A DNA stretch of 32,944 nucleotides, from NCBI GenBank assembly GCA_024689465.1, contig JAILDL010000181.1, forward strand, positions 1 to 32,944, given 5' to 3'. The position numbers were made by a program, and so were the translations under genes. The stretch comes from Lachnospiraceae bacterium (GTDB lineage: Bacteria; Bacillota; Clostridia; Lachnospirales; Lachnospiraceae). Below the pieces are notes generated by a model. It made no database searches. It was not told the DNA's origin and saw only the letters and a list, made by a program, of their open reading frames with translations. This document shows positions 1 through 9,195 of this stretch, piece after piece; positions within the stretch are counted from its first letter, which is position 1, and the number at the start of each line of letters is the position of its first letter.

Positions 1-518
1 TAGGTGATGATCCGGGTGGTATAAGGCGTTACCAGTCGGTAAAACAGCGGCTGGCCCACACTGGTTGCAGCAACAATACCCCTGGCGGTACCAAGGGTGT
101 TGTTATACTGAATATAGGCATCCAGGTTCTCGGGAACCGTCAGGGCGCCGTTTGGAAGATTGTGATAGGAATACCCTACAATGGTCGCAACCTGAACCGC
201 ACCGGCGGGATCCCACACATAAGCAAAGAGGAAGGTTGCATCCTCATTACAGTAGATGGTATCGGTAGCGGTTACATAAGGCATGGTAGCAGAACCGCTA
301 ACCGCATTGGCTGCCGAATAGGTTTTGCTGGTGCCTTCTGCATAGGTTTCTTCTACGCTGATATTGGTATCCGCTTCTGCCTTCGGCGTCGGGATGGCTG
401 CCACCACCATGGCGCTGATCATCAGCGCTACCGCTGTTGTTTTTCTTGCTCTTCTCTTGACCGCAGTACTGACTTTCTTTTTGGATGTACCGGTTTTCGA
501 AGTTGTTGTCTTTTTCAT
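1..518 (-). CDS. Secreted protein, 3' end outside window (N-terminal 172 residues)
   Basis: An open frame runs from an ATG at 518 to the window edge without a stop. GGAGAGGGA lies just before the start. The product begins with a long basic stretch rich in Lys, Arg and Thr (residues 2-27), then a hydrophobic core at 29-42 and a likely cleavage site after A-E-A near residue 49, so it looks like an exported protein with an extended n-region. The mature part (VEETYAEGTSKTY onward) is rich in Thr, Ala and Tyr. A segment near 125-140 (LTVPENLDAYIQYN) recalls the linker segments of Lachnospiraceae surface proteins with leucine-rich repeats, but no repeat is visible in what remains. It lies 100 bases downstream of a class B sortase gene on the same strand, so it may be a cell-wall-linked substrate; the sorting signal would be beyond the window. 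Family not identified. Confidence 0.75.
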   Translation of the reverse strand, partial: MKKTTTSKTGTSKKKVSTAVKRRARKTTAVALMISAMVVAAIPTPKAEADTNISVEETYAEGTSKTYSAANAVSGSATMPYVTATDTIYCNEDATFLFAYVWDPAGAVQVATIVGYSYHNLPNGALTVPENLDAYIQYNNTLGTARGIVAATSVGQPLFYRLVTPYTTRIIT

Positions 519-618
519 TCCCTCTCCTTTTAAACAATCACCCTGAAGGGCTGTCTAAATCGGATCTCCTTCTCCCCACAAGAAGCTTCCATGCTTCTGC
601 GAAATCAAAACAGATTCT

Positions 619-1497
619 CTAATAAAGTTTCTTTGCGACTACTACAAATCGTCCAGCGTCCTGTGAAGAATCACAGGTGGATAACGTAAGGATCTGATCT
701 CCGTACTGGGCCGTTACCCCTGTATCATACAGGCTCATGGCCGCCATCTCGTTCATATTGGAGTTAAACTCGGTTTCCGAATTCACGTCAATGAACTGAT
801 AGTATTTAAAAGCGATCTCATCTTCCTTGTAGATATGAGACCGAAATACGTACATGACCAGATAGGTCCCTTTTTCATAAATCGTGTCAAAGGTAAAGGA
901 CGGATGCTTGGCCCAGAACTCTTCCTGGGAATACTTATCCAGTTCGCCGAACATACGCCCCGATTTCATATGATGCCCGTAAACGATCAGGTTGGTGCTT
1001 CTGGGGATCAGTGAACAATCCGTATCCAAAAAGATGGAGCCGTTCTTATCATAATTCTGATCAAAATCATGGGTCAGATAGTAATCGTTGTTCACCGTCT
1101 GCATCACCGGATAATCGATCTTGGTATCTTCGATCTTGATCCAGCCCACCAGAGACTTATTGGAATTATACAGGCTCTGATATTCCTTCAGGATATCCGG
1201 GATCTCTATGTTTTCGGTTGTTTTATTTACCGTAACACCGGGAGTGGATGGCGTTACCGTTGTTGTATAGATACTGTTTTCCTTCCGCTCTGCCAGATCA
1301 TTGCGATAGTTCTCGGTGCGGTAGGTCATGTAGTAATAAAACCCAAAGTAACCAATGCAGCAAACAGCCGCCAGTGAACAGAACACCGTCAGACGTTTTC
1401 TGCGTTTTTCTCTCTTTTGCAATTCCTTTTTGATCTGCTTTTGCATCTCCGGATCAAAATCTTTGAGAGAAATCTTATTCTTTTTTGCTTGTTCCAT
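619..1497 (-). CDS. srtB: Class B sortase
   Basis: The 292-residue product has a short basic cytoplasmic start, one membrane segment at about 37-57, and an extracellular sortase domain from about residue 97. The catalytic triad is visible: His in YGHHM (175/176), Cys in TLSTCD (275) and Arg in GRFVVVA (283). The long stretch between the histidine and cysteine motifs, and the sequence NKSLVGWIKIEDTKIDYPV at 113-131, are typical of class B sortases, which cleave a sorting signal and join the substrate to peptidoglycan or to another protein. AGGA lies 9 bases before the ATG. The gene has its own promoter (1533-1560) and is followed on the same strand by a secreted-protein gene, a possible substrate. 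Whether it serves wall anchoring or pilus assembly cannot be told here. Confidence 0.93.
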   Translation of the reverse strand: MEQAKKNKISLKDFDPEMQKQIKKELQKREKRRKRLTVFCSLAAVCCIGYFGFYYYMTYRTENYRNDLAERKENSIYTTTVTPSTPGVTVNKTTENIEIPDILKEYQSLYNSNKSLVGWIKIEDTKIDYPVMQTVNNDYYLTHDFDQNYDKNGSIFLDTDCSLIPRSTNLIVYGHHMKSGRMFGELDKYSQEEFWAKHPSFTFDTIYEKGTYLVMYVFRSHIYKEDEIAFKYYQFIDVNSETEFNSNMNEMAAMSLYDTGVTAQYGDQILTLSTCDSSQDAGRFVVVAKKLY

Positions 1498-1532
1498 TTA
1501 TAACATTCCTGTTTATATACTAATACGATTCT

Positions 1533-1560
1533 ATTTTACTATATATTGACGCAATTGCAA
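1533..1560 (-). promoter_or_regulatory. Promoter of the sortase gene
   Basis: On the minus strand TTGCAA (1555-1560) is followed after 16 bases by TAAAAT (1533-1538), a good sigma-A pair about 36 bases upstream of the sortase start. It lies between the leuS terminator and the sortase ATG, so the sortase and the secreted-protein gene form their own transcription unit. Confidence 0.6.
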
Positions 1561-1595
1561 CAAATCTCGCTACATATAGTACTTAATTCCAAGAA

Positions 1596-1629
1596 AAAAC
1601 GGTATTGCAGTCTCCTACAATACCGTTTT
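1596..1629 (-). terminator. Intrinsic terminator of leuS
   Basis: A perfect 12-base-pair stem (1596-1607 with 1618-1629) encloses a 10-base loop. On the minus strand it ends in a run of T residues continuing to about 1592. It lies 40 bases after the leuS stop. On the plus strand only four T residues follow, so it acts mainly on leuS. Confidence 0.85.
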
Positions 1630-1668
1630 CGGCATTTTTATTAGATTTCTTTAGGTTTTAACCCTTAA

Positions 1669-4074
1669 TTATTTCTGAACAATGTTCACGATCTTACCGG
1701 GAACGTAGATCTCCTTGACGATGGTTCCGGTCAGCTTATCCGCGATCACTTCCTTCGCAGCAGCCAGAACGCTGTCCTTATCCGCATCTTTGGCGATGGT
1801 GAGGGTTCCTCTCATCTTGCCGTTGATCTGCACAGCGATCTCGATGGAAGATTCAACCGTCTTTGCTTCGTCATATTCCGGCCAGGTCTGCTGATACAGT
1901 CTTCCTTCAAATCCGCAGGCGCTCCAGATCTCCTCGGTGATGTGAGGAGCTACGGGATTGAGCAGGGTCAGGAAGGTCTTCAGCTCGCCCTTGGTTACAG
2001 CATTCTTTTTGTAGAAGTCGTTGATCAGACTCATCATGGCCGCAATGGCGGTATTGTACTTCAGGCTTTCAAAGTCAGAGGAAACCTTCTTGATGGTCTG
2101 GTGCATTCTGGTTTCCAGATCGGAGCTGTATCCGTCACCATCAACCAGAAGATCCTGCAGTTTCCATACACGATCCAGGAATCTGCGGCAGCCCTTTACA
2201 CCGTCTTCCGACCAGCTGGCGGAAAGTTCAAAAGCACCAATGAACATCTCGTAGGTACGCAGGGTATCTGCGCCGTAATCCCGTACGATATCATCGGGAT
2301 TTACAACGTTACCCCTGGACTTACTCATCTTTTCTCCGTTCTCACCCAGGATCATACCGTGAGAGGTACGCTTCTGATAAGGTTCGGGAGTAGGCACTAC
2401 GCCCTGATCGTACAGGAAGCGATGCCAGAATCTGGAATACAACAGGTGCAGGGTGGTATGCTCCATACCGCCGTTGTACCAGTCAACCGGCAGCCAGTAC
2501 TTTAATGCTTCGGGGCTGGCCAGTGCTTCGGTATTGGTAGGATCGGTATAACGCAGGAAATACCAGGAAGATCCGGCCCACTGGGGCATGGTATCGGTTT
2601 CGCGCTTGGCAGGTCCGCCACAGCAGGGACAGGTGGTATTTACCCAATCGGTCATAGCTGCCAAAGGAGATTCTCCGTTGTCGGTGGGCATATAGCTGTC
2701 CACTTCCGGAAGTTCCAGCGGAAGCTCCGATTCGGGAAGAGGCACGTAACCGCACTTCTCGCAATATACAATGGGAATCGGTTCACCCCAGTAACGCTGT
2801 CTGGAGAATACCCAGTCACGAAGCTTGAAGTTAACCTTCTTGGTTCCGATCTTCTTTTCTTCCAGGAACTCGATGATCTTCTTCTTGGCATCTGCTACTT
2901 CCAGACCATCCAAAAAGCCGGAATTTACCAGTTTTCCGGTAGCTACGTCGGTAAAGGCTGCTTCCTGCACGTTTCCGCCGGCAACTACTTCGATGATGGG
3001 CAGATCAAACTTCTTTGCGAACTCCCAGTCACGCTCGTCGTGGGCAGGTACGGCCATAATGGCACCGGTACCGTAGGTCATCAGTACATAATCGGAGATC
3101 CAGATGGGGATCTCTTTTCCGTTTACGGGATTGATAGCGGTAAGACCATCCAGGAGTACACCGGTCTTATCCTTTGCCAGTTCGGTACGCTCAAAGTCGC
3201 TCTTTCTGGCAGCTGCCTCCTTATAGGCAATGATTGCATCCCAGTTCTTCAGTTCATCCTTATATTTTTCAATGATGGGATGCTCCGGAGAAACAACCAT
3301 ATAGGTAACACCAAACAGGGTATCCGGTCTGGTGGTGTAGATCCGCAGTTTATCTTCCTTATCCTTGATGGAAAAGTCTACTTCCGCGCCTTCACTTCTG
3401 CCGATCCAGTTTCTCTGGGAAACCTTTACACGCTCGATGTAATCCACATCGTTTAAGCCATCCAGCAGCTTATCGGCATATTCGGTGATCTTAAGCATCC
3501 ACTGGCTCTGCATCTTACGGATAACAGGACTGCCGCAACGCTCACATACACCGTTTACCACTTCCTCGTTGGCAAGACCAACCTTACAGGAAGTACAGAA
3601 ATTGATGGGCATCTCGGTCTTATAGGCAAGGCCGGCCTTAAACAGCTTTAAGAAGATCCACTGTGTCCACTTATAATAAGCAGGATCCGTGGTGTTGATC
3701 TCTCTTTCCCAGTCAAAGGAATAGCCAAGAGAATGGAGCTGATCCTTAAAACGGCTAACATTATTCTTGGTTACGATACGGGGATGGATCTTATTTTTAA
3801 TGGCATAATTCTCGGTCGGTAGGCCAAATGCATCCCAACCCATAGGGTATAGGACATTGTATCCCTGCATTCTTCTCTTCCGGGCTACGATATCCAGTGC
3901 CGTATAGGGACGGGGATGTCCCACATGCAGGCCCTGTCCGGAGGGATAAGGGAACTCCACCAAAGCATAGAACTTCGGCTTGGAGTAGTCGGTAGAAGTC
4001 TGAAATGCTTTTTCATCGTCCCAGATCTTCTGCCATTTGGTTTCTACTTCTCGATGATTGTAGACAATAGCCAT
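1669..4074 (-). CDS. leuS: Leucine--tRNA ligase
   Basis: The 801-residue product is a class I aminoacyl-tRNA synthetase that charges tRNA-Leu in the cytoplasm. The HIGH-type motif is HVGH at 50-53 and the KMSKS motif is at 582-586. The CP1 editing domain that removes mischarged amino acids is marked by TTRPDT (247-252) and [12 protein letters not shown] (341-352). Cysteine pairs at 160/163 and 177/180, and at 438/441 with 482-485, look like zinc ribbons. Length fits the bacterial family. GAGGAG precedes the ATG by 8 bases. The gene has a strong promoter (4117-4145) and its own terminator, so it is probably a single-gene transcript. No T-box motif was found in its short leader. Confidence 0.98.
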   Translation of the reverse strand: MAIVYNHREVETKWQKIWDDEKAFQTSTDYSKPKFYALVEFPYPSGQGLHVGHPRPYTALDIVARKRRMQGYNVLYPMGWDAFGLPTENYAIKNKIHPRIVTKNNVSRFKDQLHSLGYSFDWEREINTTDPAYYKWTQWIFLKLFKAGLAYKTEMPINFCTSCKVGLANEEVVNGVCERCGSPVIRKMQSQWMLKITEYADKLLDGLNDVDYIERVKVSQRNWIGRSEGAEVDFSIKDKEDKLRIYTTRPDTLFGVTYMVVSPEHPIIEKYKDELKNWDAIIAYKEAAARKSDFERTELAKDKTGVLLDGLTAINPVNGKEIPIWISDYVLMTYGTGAIMAVPAHDERDWEFAKKFDLPIIEVVAGGNVQEAAFTDVATGKLVNSGFLDGLEVADAKKKIIEFLEEKKIGTKKVNFKLRDWVFSRQRYWGEPIPIVYCEKCGYVPLPESELPLELPEVDSYMPTDNGESPLAAMTDWVNTTCPCCGGPAKRETDTMPQWAGSSWYFLRYTDPTNTEALASPEALKYWLPVDWYNGGMEHTTLHLLYSRFWHRFLYDQGVVPTPEPYQKRTSHGMILGENGEKMSKSRGNVVNPDDIVRDYGADTLRTYEMFIGAFELSASWSEDGVKGCRRFLDRVWKLQDLLVDGDGYSSDLETRMHQTIKKVSSDFESLKYNTAIAAMMSLINDFYKKNAVTKGELKTFLTLLNPVAPHITEEIWSACGFEGRLYQQTWPEYDEAKTVESSIEIAVQINGKMRGTLTIAKDADKDSVLAAAKEVIADKLTGTIVKEIYVPGKIVNIVQK

Positions 4075-4116
4075 GTTCTTTCACTCCTCATTTTTATGAT
4101 AGATAAATCTTTTTCG

Positions 4117-4145
4117 ATTGTAAGACTTTATCCCTTTAACGTCAA
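4117..4145 (-). promoter_or_regulatory. Promoter of leuS
   Basis: On the minus strand TTGACG (4140-4145) is separated by 17 bases from TACAAT (4117-4122). The start site would lie near 4110, giving a leader of about 35 bases, too short for a T-box. The -35 box directly abuts the terminator at 4147-4175. Confidence 0.75.
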
Positions 4146-4146
4146 G

Positions 4147-4175
4147 AAAACCCGGCACAGGATGTGCCGGGTTTT
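4147..4175 (-). terminator. Terminator downstream of the EF-G-like gene
   Basis: A perfect 13-base-pair stem (4147-4159 with 4163-4175) with a three-base loop; the core is ACCCGGCACA. T-rich sequence follows on the minus strand (TTTTCTTG). The stem is nearly symmetric and also ends in T residues on the plus strand, but no plus-strand gene reads into it. It closes the EF-G-like transcript about 97 bases after the stop. Confidence 0.8.
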
Positions 4176-4201
4176 TCTTGTAATACCCCAACCGGATGCT
4201 A

Positions 4202-4260
4202 TATGAATCTCTGTGACTACAATGTAATCCCCCGAAAACATGATATCTCACAGAGTCATA
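4202..4260 (-). repeat. Inverted repeat just after the EF-G-like stop codon
   Basis: TATGA-at-CTCTGTGA (4202-4216) is complementary to TCACAGAGTCATA (4248-4260): 13 base pairs with a two-base bulge and a 31-base loop. It lies between the stop codon at 4272 and the main terminator. No T-run follows, so it is probably not a terminator. It could stabilise the 3' end of the mRNA. Confidence 0.4.
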
Positions 4261-4271
4261 GCCAAATAAGA

Positions 4272-6362
4272 TTATTCCACGTCGCTCTCTGCAACCTTGG
4301 AAGCTCTTGCTTCCACTTCCTTCTGCTGCACATCGCTGGGCGCCTGCTCGTAGCGGGAGAACTCATACTCGAAGTCTCCGCGACCACCGGTCATGGAACG
4401 CAGGTCCGTGCAGTAACCATACAGGGAAGCCATGGGAACATCGGCTTCCACCACCTGCTTACCGCCGGATACCGGATTCATACCAAGCACACGGCCACGG
4501 CGTTTGTTCAGATCACCCATAACATCACCGGTGTACGCATCGGGAACGGTAACCTTTAAGCTGACAATGGGCTCCAGCAGGATCGGTCCTGCTTCCATAA
4601 CGCCCTTCTTAAATGCCTGCAGTGCTGCGGTCTTGAAGGCCATTTCGGAGGAATCTACCGGATGGTAGGATCCATCGTATAAAACAGCCTTTACACCAAC
4701 GACGGGATATGCTGCAAGGGGTCCCTTCAGGACGCCTTCCTGAATACCCTTCTCAACCGCCGGGAAGAAGTTCTTGGGAACGGCACCGCCGACTACTTCT
4801 TCGCCGAACTCATATGCCTTATCCAGATCACCCAAAGGTGAGAACTTCATCTTTACATGTCCGTACTGGCCATGTCCACCGGACTGCTTCTTGTACTTGT
4901 ATTCCACATCGGAGGTCTTCTTGATGGTCTCGCGGAAGGCTACCTTCGGTTTGGACAGTTCGATCTCTACCTTGTACTCATCCTTTAACTTGTTGCTGAC
5001 AACCTCCAGATGTACATCGCCCATACCGTACAGCAGGAACTGATGATTTTCCGCATCGTTAACGCTGCGCAGGGTCAGATCTTCGGAGGTCATCTTCTGC
5101 AATGCCTGGGAGATCTTGTCGATATCTCCCTTGTTAACAGGATTATACCGCATATAGGTGTAAGGCTTACTGATCTCAGGCTTGGAGTACTGGATCACAT
5201 TGGCCTTGGTAGACAGGGAATCTCCGGTCTTTGCAGCCTGCAGCTTTGCAATAGCGCCGATGTCGCCGGCATGCAGCTCGGGAACTTCAATAGGTTTGCT
5301 GCCCTGGAGTACATAGAGCTTGCCGATCTTAGCTTCCACATCCTGATCGGAATTATAAAGCGTATCATCGGTCTTGATAACACCGGAATTTACCTTGATC
5401 ATGGAATACTTTCCAAGATAAGGATCGTTTAAGGTCTTCCAGATGATCGCGGATTTGGTCTTTGCGAAATCATAGTCCGCATGGAAGATCTCGTTGGTCT
5501 TGGTAGCGATACCTGCAACCTCGCGATTGGCGGGGCTGGGGAAATACTTGATGATATCATCCAGCAGGGTGTAGATACCCTGGCAGAGGATGTTGCTGCC
5601 CATGGTCATGGGAACAACGCTGCCATCACAAACCGTCGCGCGAAGGGCTGCACGGATCTCTGCTTCGGAGAAGGTATCTCCGCCAAAGTAACGATCCATA
5701 AACTCTTCACTGGTCTCTGCAACTGCTTCCAGTAAGGTGTCCTTGCAGATCTTCAGGTTATCCTTGCTGTAATCGGGAACGGGGCATTCCACCACATCCT
5801 TACCCTGCCAGCGGTTACCGGTCTCGGTAATAACGTTGATATAACCCACGAACTTTTCATTTTCACGAATCGGGAGATGGAACGGAGCCATCTTTTTGCC
5901 GTATAGTTCGGTCATGTCTTCCACTACCTGACGGAAGGAAGCATTATCGATATCCATGTCGGTTACGAAGATGATACGGGGCAGATGGTACTTTTCACAA
6001 AGCTCCCAGGCTTTCTGGGTTCCAACTTCCACACCGCTCTTTCCGGAAACAACGATGATCGCTGCACCGGCTGCTGCAACAGCTTCTTCCACTTCACCAA
6101 CGAAATCGAAATAACCGGGAGTATCCAGGATGTTTATCTTATAATCTTCCCACTCGATGGGAATAACAGATGTGGAAATAGAGATTTTTCTCTTCTGCTC
6201 TTCCTTGTTAAAGTCACTGACAGTATTTCCGTCGTCTACTTTTCCAAGTCGTGAAGTAATACCGGAAAGATACGCCATAGCCTCTGCAAGAGACGTCTTG
6301 CCAGCGCCGCCGTGTCCCAACAGCACTACATTACGAATCTTGTCTGTTGTGTAAACATTCAT
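4272..6362 (-). CDS. Elongation factor G-like GTPase (FusA2 type, atypical G motifs)
   Basis: The 696-residue product has the five-domain EF-G layout: G1 GHGGAGKT (16-23), the switch I region around residues 50-66, G3 DTPGYFDF (80-87), then the beta-barrel and ribosome-contact domains to the acidic C-terminus. It belongs to the FusA2-like branch, not the main translocase: the switch II histidine of EF-G (DTPGH) is tyrosine, and the G4 motif is TDMD (134-137) in place of NKxD. The start at 6362 (MNVYTTDK) is chosen because AGGAGG lies 7 bases before it; an in-frame codon 13 residues upstream has no such site. It stands alone between its own promoter and terminator, away from any rpsL/rpsG/tuf cluster. 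Its role is not established; translocation under special conditions or a ribosome-associated function are possible. Confidence 0.85.
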   Translation of the reverse strand: MNVYTTDKIRNVVLLGHGGAGKTSLAEAMAYLSGITSRLGKVDDGNTVSDFNKEEQKRKISISTSVIPIEWEDYKINILDTPGYFDFVGEVEEAVAAAGAAIIVVSGKSGVEVGTQKAWELCEKYHLPRIIFVTDMDIDNASFRQVVEDMTELYGKKMAPFHLPIRENEKFVGYINVITETGNRWQGKDVVECPVPDYSKDNLKICKDTLLEAVAETSEEFMDRYFGGDTFSEAEIRAALRATVCDGSVVPMTMGSNILCQGIYTLLDDIIKYFPSPANREVAGIATKTNEIFHADYDFAKTKSAIIWKTLNDPYLGKYSMIKVNSGVIKTDDTLYNSDQDVEAKIGKLYVLQGSKPIEVPELHAGDIGAIAKLQAAKTGDSLSTKANVIQYSKPEISKPYTYMRYNPVNKGDIDKISQALQKMTSEDLTLRSVNDAENHQFLLYGMGDVHLEVVSNKLKDEYKVEIELSKPKVAFRETIKKTSDVEYKYKKQSGGHGQYGHVKMKFSPLGDLDKAYEFGEEVVGGAVPKNFFPAVEKGIQEGVLKGPLAAYPVVGVKAVLYDGSYHPVDSSEMAFKTAALQAFKKGVMEAGPILLEPIVSLKVTVPDAYTGDVMGDLNKRRGRVLGMNPVSGGKQVVEADVPMASLYGYCTDLRSMTGGRGDFEYEFSRYEQAPSDVQQKEVEARASKVAESDVE

Positions 6363-6444
6363 TCCAAGTCCTCCTAAAGCATTATTCGATGTTTTATGCA
6401 AAATACTGAATACATTCTGATTTTTGCAAAAACATCACATGAAC

Positions 6445-6473
6445 ATTTTACTAAATCAAGGGCTTTTAGACAA
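6445..6473 (-). promoter_or_regulatory. Promoter of the EF-G-like gene
   Basis: TTGTCT (6468-6473) and TAAAAT (6445-6450) on the minus strand are 17 bases apart. The start site would be near 6438, leaving a leader of about 75 bases. It is divergent from the tyrA promoter, with about 45 bases between the two -35 boxes. Confidence 0.65.
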
Positions 6474-6518
6474 GGCTTTATCGTCAAAATGCATAATTAA
6501 ATTTCCCCGCATCCTTCG

Positions 6519-6547
6519 TTGACTTTAACGCTTTAAACTGGTATAAT
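6519..6547 (+). promoter_or_regulatory. Promoter of tyrA-aroA
   Basis: TTGACT (6519-6524), 17 bases, then a perfect TATAAT (6542-6547). The start site would be near 6554, about 40 bases before the tyrA ATG. No leader peptide or riboswitch fits in this space. Confidence 0.8.
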
Positions 6548-6595
6548 CTTTTAAGATTTTTTGACGAAATTACTGGATTTTTGAAGGAGCTTATC

Positions 6596-7708
6596 ATGAG
6601 TTGGAAAACCGGTTTTCATACCTTCGGTTTCATCGGATTCGGTCTCATCGGCGGTTCTCTGGCCAGAGCCATAAGAGCGCAACTTCCCGATGCGGTGATC
6701 GTGGTAAATGTACGGGATCATTCCAAGATCCAGCAGGCCGTTCAGGACGGCGTGGTAAACCGTACCGCCGATGCCGTGGACGAAGCGTTTTCCGCCTGCG
6801 ATATCATCTTTTTATGCGCCCCTGTTGCCACGAATAATGAAAACCTGCGGAAACTAAAGGCAGTTGTTTCTCCAAACTGTCTCATCACTGATGTAGGCAG
6901 TGTAAAGAGCAGCATTCACGAAACCGTGAAGGAATTAGGCCTGGAGAAGCAGTTTATCGGCGGCCATCCCATGACCGGTTCCGAACGTATCGGCTACCTG
7001 AATTCCCGGGCGGATCTCACCCGAAACGCCTACTATATCCTGACGATCCCCGAAGGATGCACCTCTCCCTTCCTGGAGCCCATGAAGGAAATGGTTCAGG
7101 AGTGTTTTGGCTCCATCCTCCTGGTGTTAGATCCCAATACCCACGATTACGTAACCGCCGCTATCTCCCATCTGCCCCACGTGATCTCCGCCTCCCTTGT
7201 TAATCTGGTAAAGGAGAGCGACGATCCGGAAGGCACCATGAAGATGATCGCAGCCGGCGGTTTTAAGGATATCACCCGTATATCCTCTTCTTCCCCCGCC
7301 ATGTGGCAGAATATCTGCATGACCAATACCGACAATATCCTGTCCTTACTGGATGATTACATAACTGCCCTGTCCAGGATCCGTACTTCCATAGAAGCCA
7401 AAGATCCTCAGGGACTGTATGACTTTTTCAGTTCCGCAAGGACCTACCGGGATTCCTTCAATGCAGGTGTCAGCGGCCCTATCACCAGATCCTGTCTGCT
7501 CACTGTGGTGATCCCCGATGAAGCAGGTGCCATGGCCATCATCCTGTCCATGCTGGCCTTCCATCAGGTGAACATCAAGAACATCAACATCACCCATAAC
7601 CGGGAGTATGCCAACGGATCCGTCCTCATCGAATTCTACGACGAACCCACCAGAGAAAAAGCCTACCGTCTGCTGCAGGAGCGTAATTACGAAGTGCAGA
7701 TTCTCTGA
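6596..7708 (+). CDS. tyrA: Prephenate dehydrogenase with C-terminal ACT domain
   Basis: The 370-residue product converts prephenate to 4-hydroxyphenylpyruvate in tyrosine synthesis. The N-terminal NAD-binding fold shows GFGLIGGSLARAI (GxGxxG at 14-19). The catalytic region includes GGHPMTGSE and ISHLPHVISASL. A C-terminal ACT domain (about 300-366, starting LLTVVIPDEAGAM) suggests feedback control by an aromatic amino acid. The ATG at 6596 is chosen because AAGGAG lies six bases before it; a TTG at 6581 would overlap that site. aroA follows nine bases after the stop, so the two genes share a transcript. Confidence 0.95.
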   Translation: MSWKTGFHTFGFIGFGLIGGSLARAIRAQLPDAVIVVNVRDHSKIQQAVQDGVVNRTADAVDEAFSACDIIFLCAPVATNNENLRKLKAVVSPNCLITDVGSVKSSIHETVKELGLEKQFIGGHPMTGSERIGYLNSRADLTRNAYYILTIPEGCTSPFLEPMKEMVQECFGSILLVLDPNTHDYVTAAISHLPHVISASLVNLVKESDDPEGTMKMIAAGGFKDITRISSSSPAMWQNICMTNTDNILSLLDDYITALSRIRTSIEAKDPQGLYDFFSSARTYRDSFNAGVSGPITRSCLLTVVIPDEAGAMAIILSMLAFHQVNIKNINITHNREYANGSVLIEFYDEPTREKAYRLLQERNYEVQIL

Positions 7709-7717
7709 CCTGCCAAT

Positions 7718-9130
7718 ATGAAATTTAAAAAATCGCTGACAAAGCACCTCCAAAAGCCCCAAGAGGTCCTGTACAACGAAACATATAACCAAACAAAAAG
7801 GATACCAAACAGCTCAATGTATACGTTGAAAAATGCCAGCTCCCTGAAGGGAGAGATCCGGATTCCCGGAGATAAATCCATATCCCACCGTGCCGTCATG
7901 TTCGGCGCCATCTCCAAGGGCGATACGAAGATCACCCACTTTTTAAACGGAGCCGATTGTCTTTCCACCATCTCCTGCTTCCGGAAACTGGGCGTGGAGA
8001 TTGAACAGTTTGACGATGGCGGAAACGTTGACCCAAATGGTCAAAACGTCATCGTACACGGAAACGGCCTGCACGGTCTGGATTATCCCACCGAAGTGTT
8101 GTACACCGGAAACAGTGGAACCACTACCAGACTGATCTCCGGCATCCTCTCGGCCCAGAAATTCTACTCCGTGGTTAACGGAGATGATTCCATCCGCAAG
8201 CGTCCCATGAAGCGCATCATCACCCCTCTTACCATGATGGGCGCCGATATTGTCAGCCAGCAGGGAAACGATTGCTGTCCCCTTTGTTTTCGGGGAAAGC
8301 CTCTGCACGGGATCTCCTATGAATCCCCGGTTGCCTCTGCCCAGGTAAAATCCGCCATCCTTCTGGCGGGCCTCTATGCAGATTCCGAAACCCGGGTCAC
8401 TGAACCTACCGTCAGCCGCAATCACACCGAACTGATGTTAAAAGCCTTTGGCGCTGATGTCCTCTCCGAAAATACCACCGCCATTATTAAGCCCTGCGAT
8501 GAACTCCATGCTACACAGATCTGTGTTCCCGGCGATATCTCTTCCGCCGCTTATTTCCTGGTAGCAGCCAGCATTTTACCGGGTAGCGAAGTCCTCATCC
8601 AAAACGTGGGCATCAATGAGACCAGAGACGGTATTCTCACAGTCCTTCGCAGTATGGGCGCCGACATCACCGAAGTTAACCGCAACGACAATGCAGAGCC
8701 CTCTGCCGATCTCCTGGTAAAATATGCGCCGCTCCACGGCGTCACCGTAGAAGGGGATGTGATCCCCAAACTCATCGACGAGATCCCGGTACTGGCCGTT
8801 GCCGCTTCCCTGGCACAGGGAACCACCGTGATAAGGGATGCCGCCGAATTAAAGGTAAAAGAATCCGACCGCATCGAGTCCGTTACAAAGATGCTCCGAT
8901 GCTTTGGCGTCGATGTCACCCCCACCGAGGACGGCATGATCATTCAGGGACAAGAAGCCCTCTCTTTCGCAGCGGAAAGCCCCATCGAAAGCTATAAGGA
9001 TCACCGCATCGCCATGAGTGCTGCCGTTGCAGCCCTTGCCTGCAAAGAGGAAGTTCCCATTGACGATTTTTCCTGTGTGGATATCAGCTTCCCCACCTTC
9101 CAGACATTAATAAACGCCCTGACTCAATGA
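7718..9130 (+). CDS. aroA: 3-phosphoshikimate 1-carboxyvinyltransferase (EPSP synthase)
   Basis: Catalyses the sixth step of the shikimate pathway, joining phosphoenolpyruvate to shikimate 3-phosphate. Visible motifs are RIPGDKSISHR (48-58), YTGNSGTTTRL, SIRKRPMKR, ESPVASAQVKSAILLAGL, IDEIPVLAVAA with the catalytic acid, LKVKESDRI and SYKDHRIAMS. The substrate-binding loop TGNSGTT resembles the Bacillus-type enzyme. The start is uncertain: the frame opens at ATG 7718, nine bases after the tyrA stop, giving 470 residues with a 33-residue basic extension. The family core begins at MYTLKNASSLKGE, ATG 7817 (437 residues, closer to the usual length). Neither start has a strong ribosome site; AAGGA at 7798-7802 is about 14 bases before 7817. 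Confidence 0.95.
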   Translation: MKFKKSLTKHLQKPQEVLYNETYNQTKRIPNSSMYTLKNASSLKGEIRIPGDKSISHRAVMFGAISKGDTKITHFLNGADCLSTISCFRKLGVEIEQFDDGGNVDPNGQNVIVHGNGLHGLDYPTEVLYTGNSGTTTRLISGILSAQKFYSVVNGDDSIRKRPMKRIITPLTMMGADIVSQQGNDCCPLCFRGKPLHGISYESPVASAQVKSAILLAGLYADSETRVTEPTVSRNHTELMLKAFGADVLSENTTAIIKPCDELHATQICVPGDISSAAYFLVAASILPGSEVLIQNVGINETRDGILTVLRSMGADITEVNRNDNAEPSADLLVKYAPLHGVTVEGDVIPKLIDEIPVLAVAASLAQGTTVIRDAAELKVKESDRIESVTKMLRCFGVDVTPTEDGMIIQGQEALSFAAESPIESYKDHRIAMSAAVAALACKEEVPIDDFSCVDISFPTFQTLINALTQ

Positions 9131-9142
9131 GCCAAGGCGTTT
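9112..9142 (+). terminator. Probable terminator overlapping the end of aroA
   Basis: AAACGCC (9112-9118) pairs with GGCGTTT (9136-9142), with a small inner CTC/GAG pairing, followed by TTCTTTTG. The aroA stop codon lies inside the loop. The gene on the other side converges, which fits a terminator here. Confidence 0.55.
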
Positions 9143-9195
9143 TCTTTTGATCATAGTATTTGTGCTCTTTTCAGAGATCCGAATCCATTTACGGA

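Noticed and set aside
298-537. Minus-strand open frame of 79 residues at the left end
   Set aside because: It overlaps in another frame the signal-peptide part of the partial gene starting at 518, which has the ribosome site and a proper signal sequence.
519-618. Terminator between the sortase gene and the secreted-protein gene
   Set aside because: Only a six-base-pair stem (AGAAGC/GCTTCT) without a T-run; the two genes are more likely co-transcribed.
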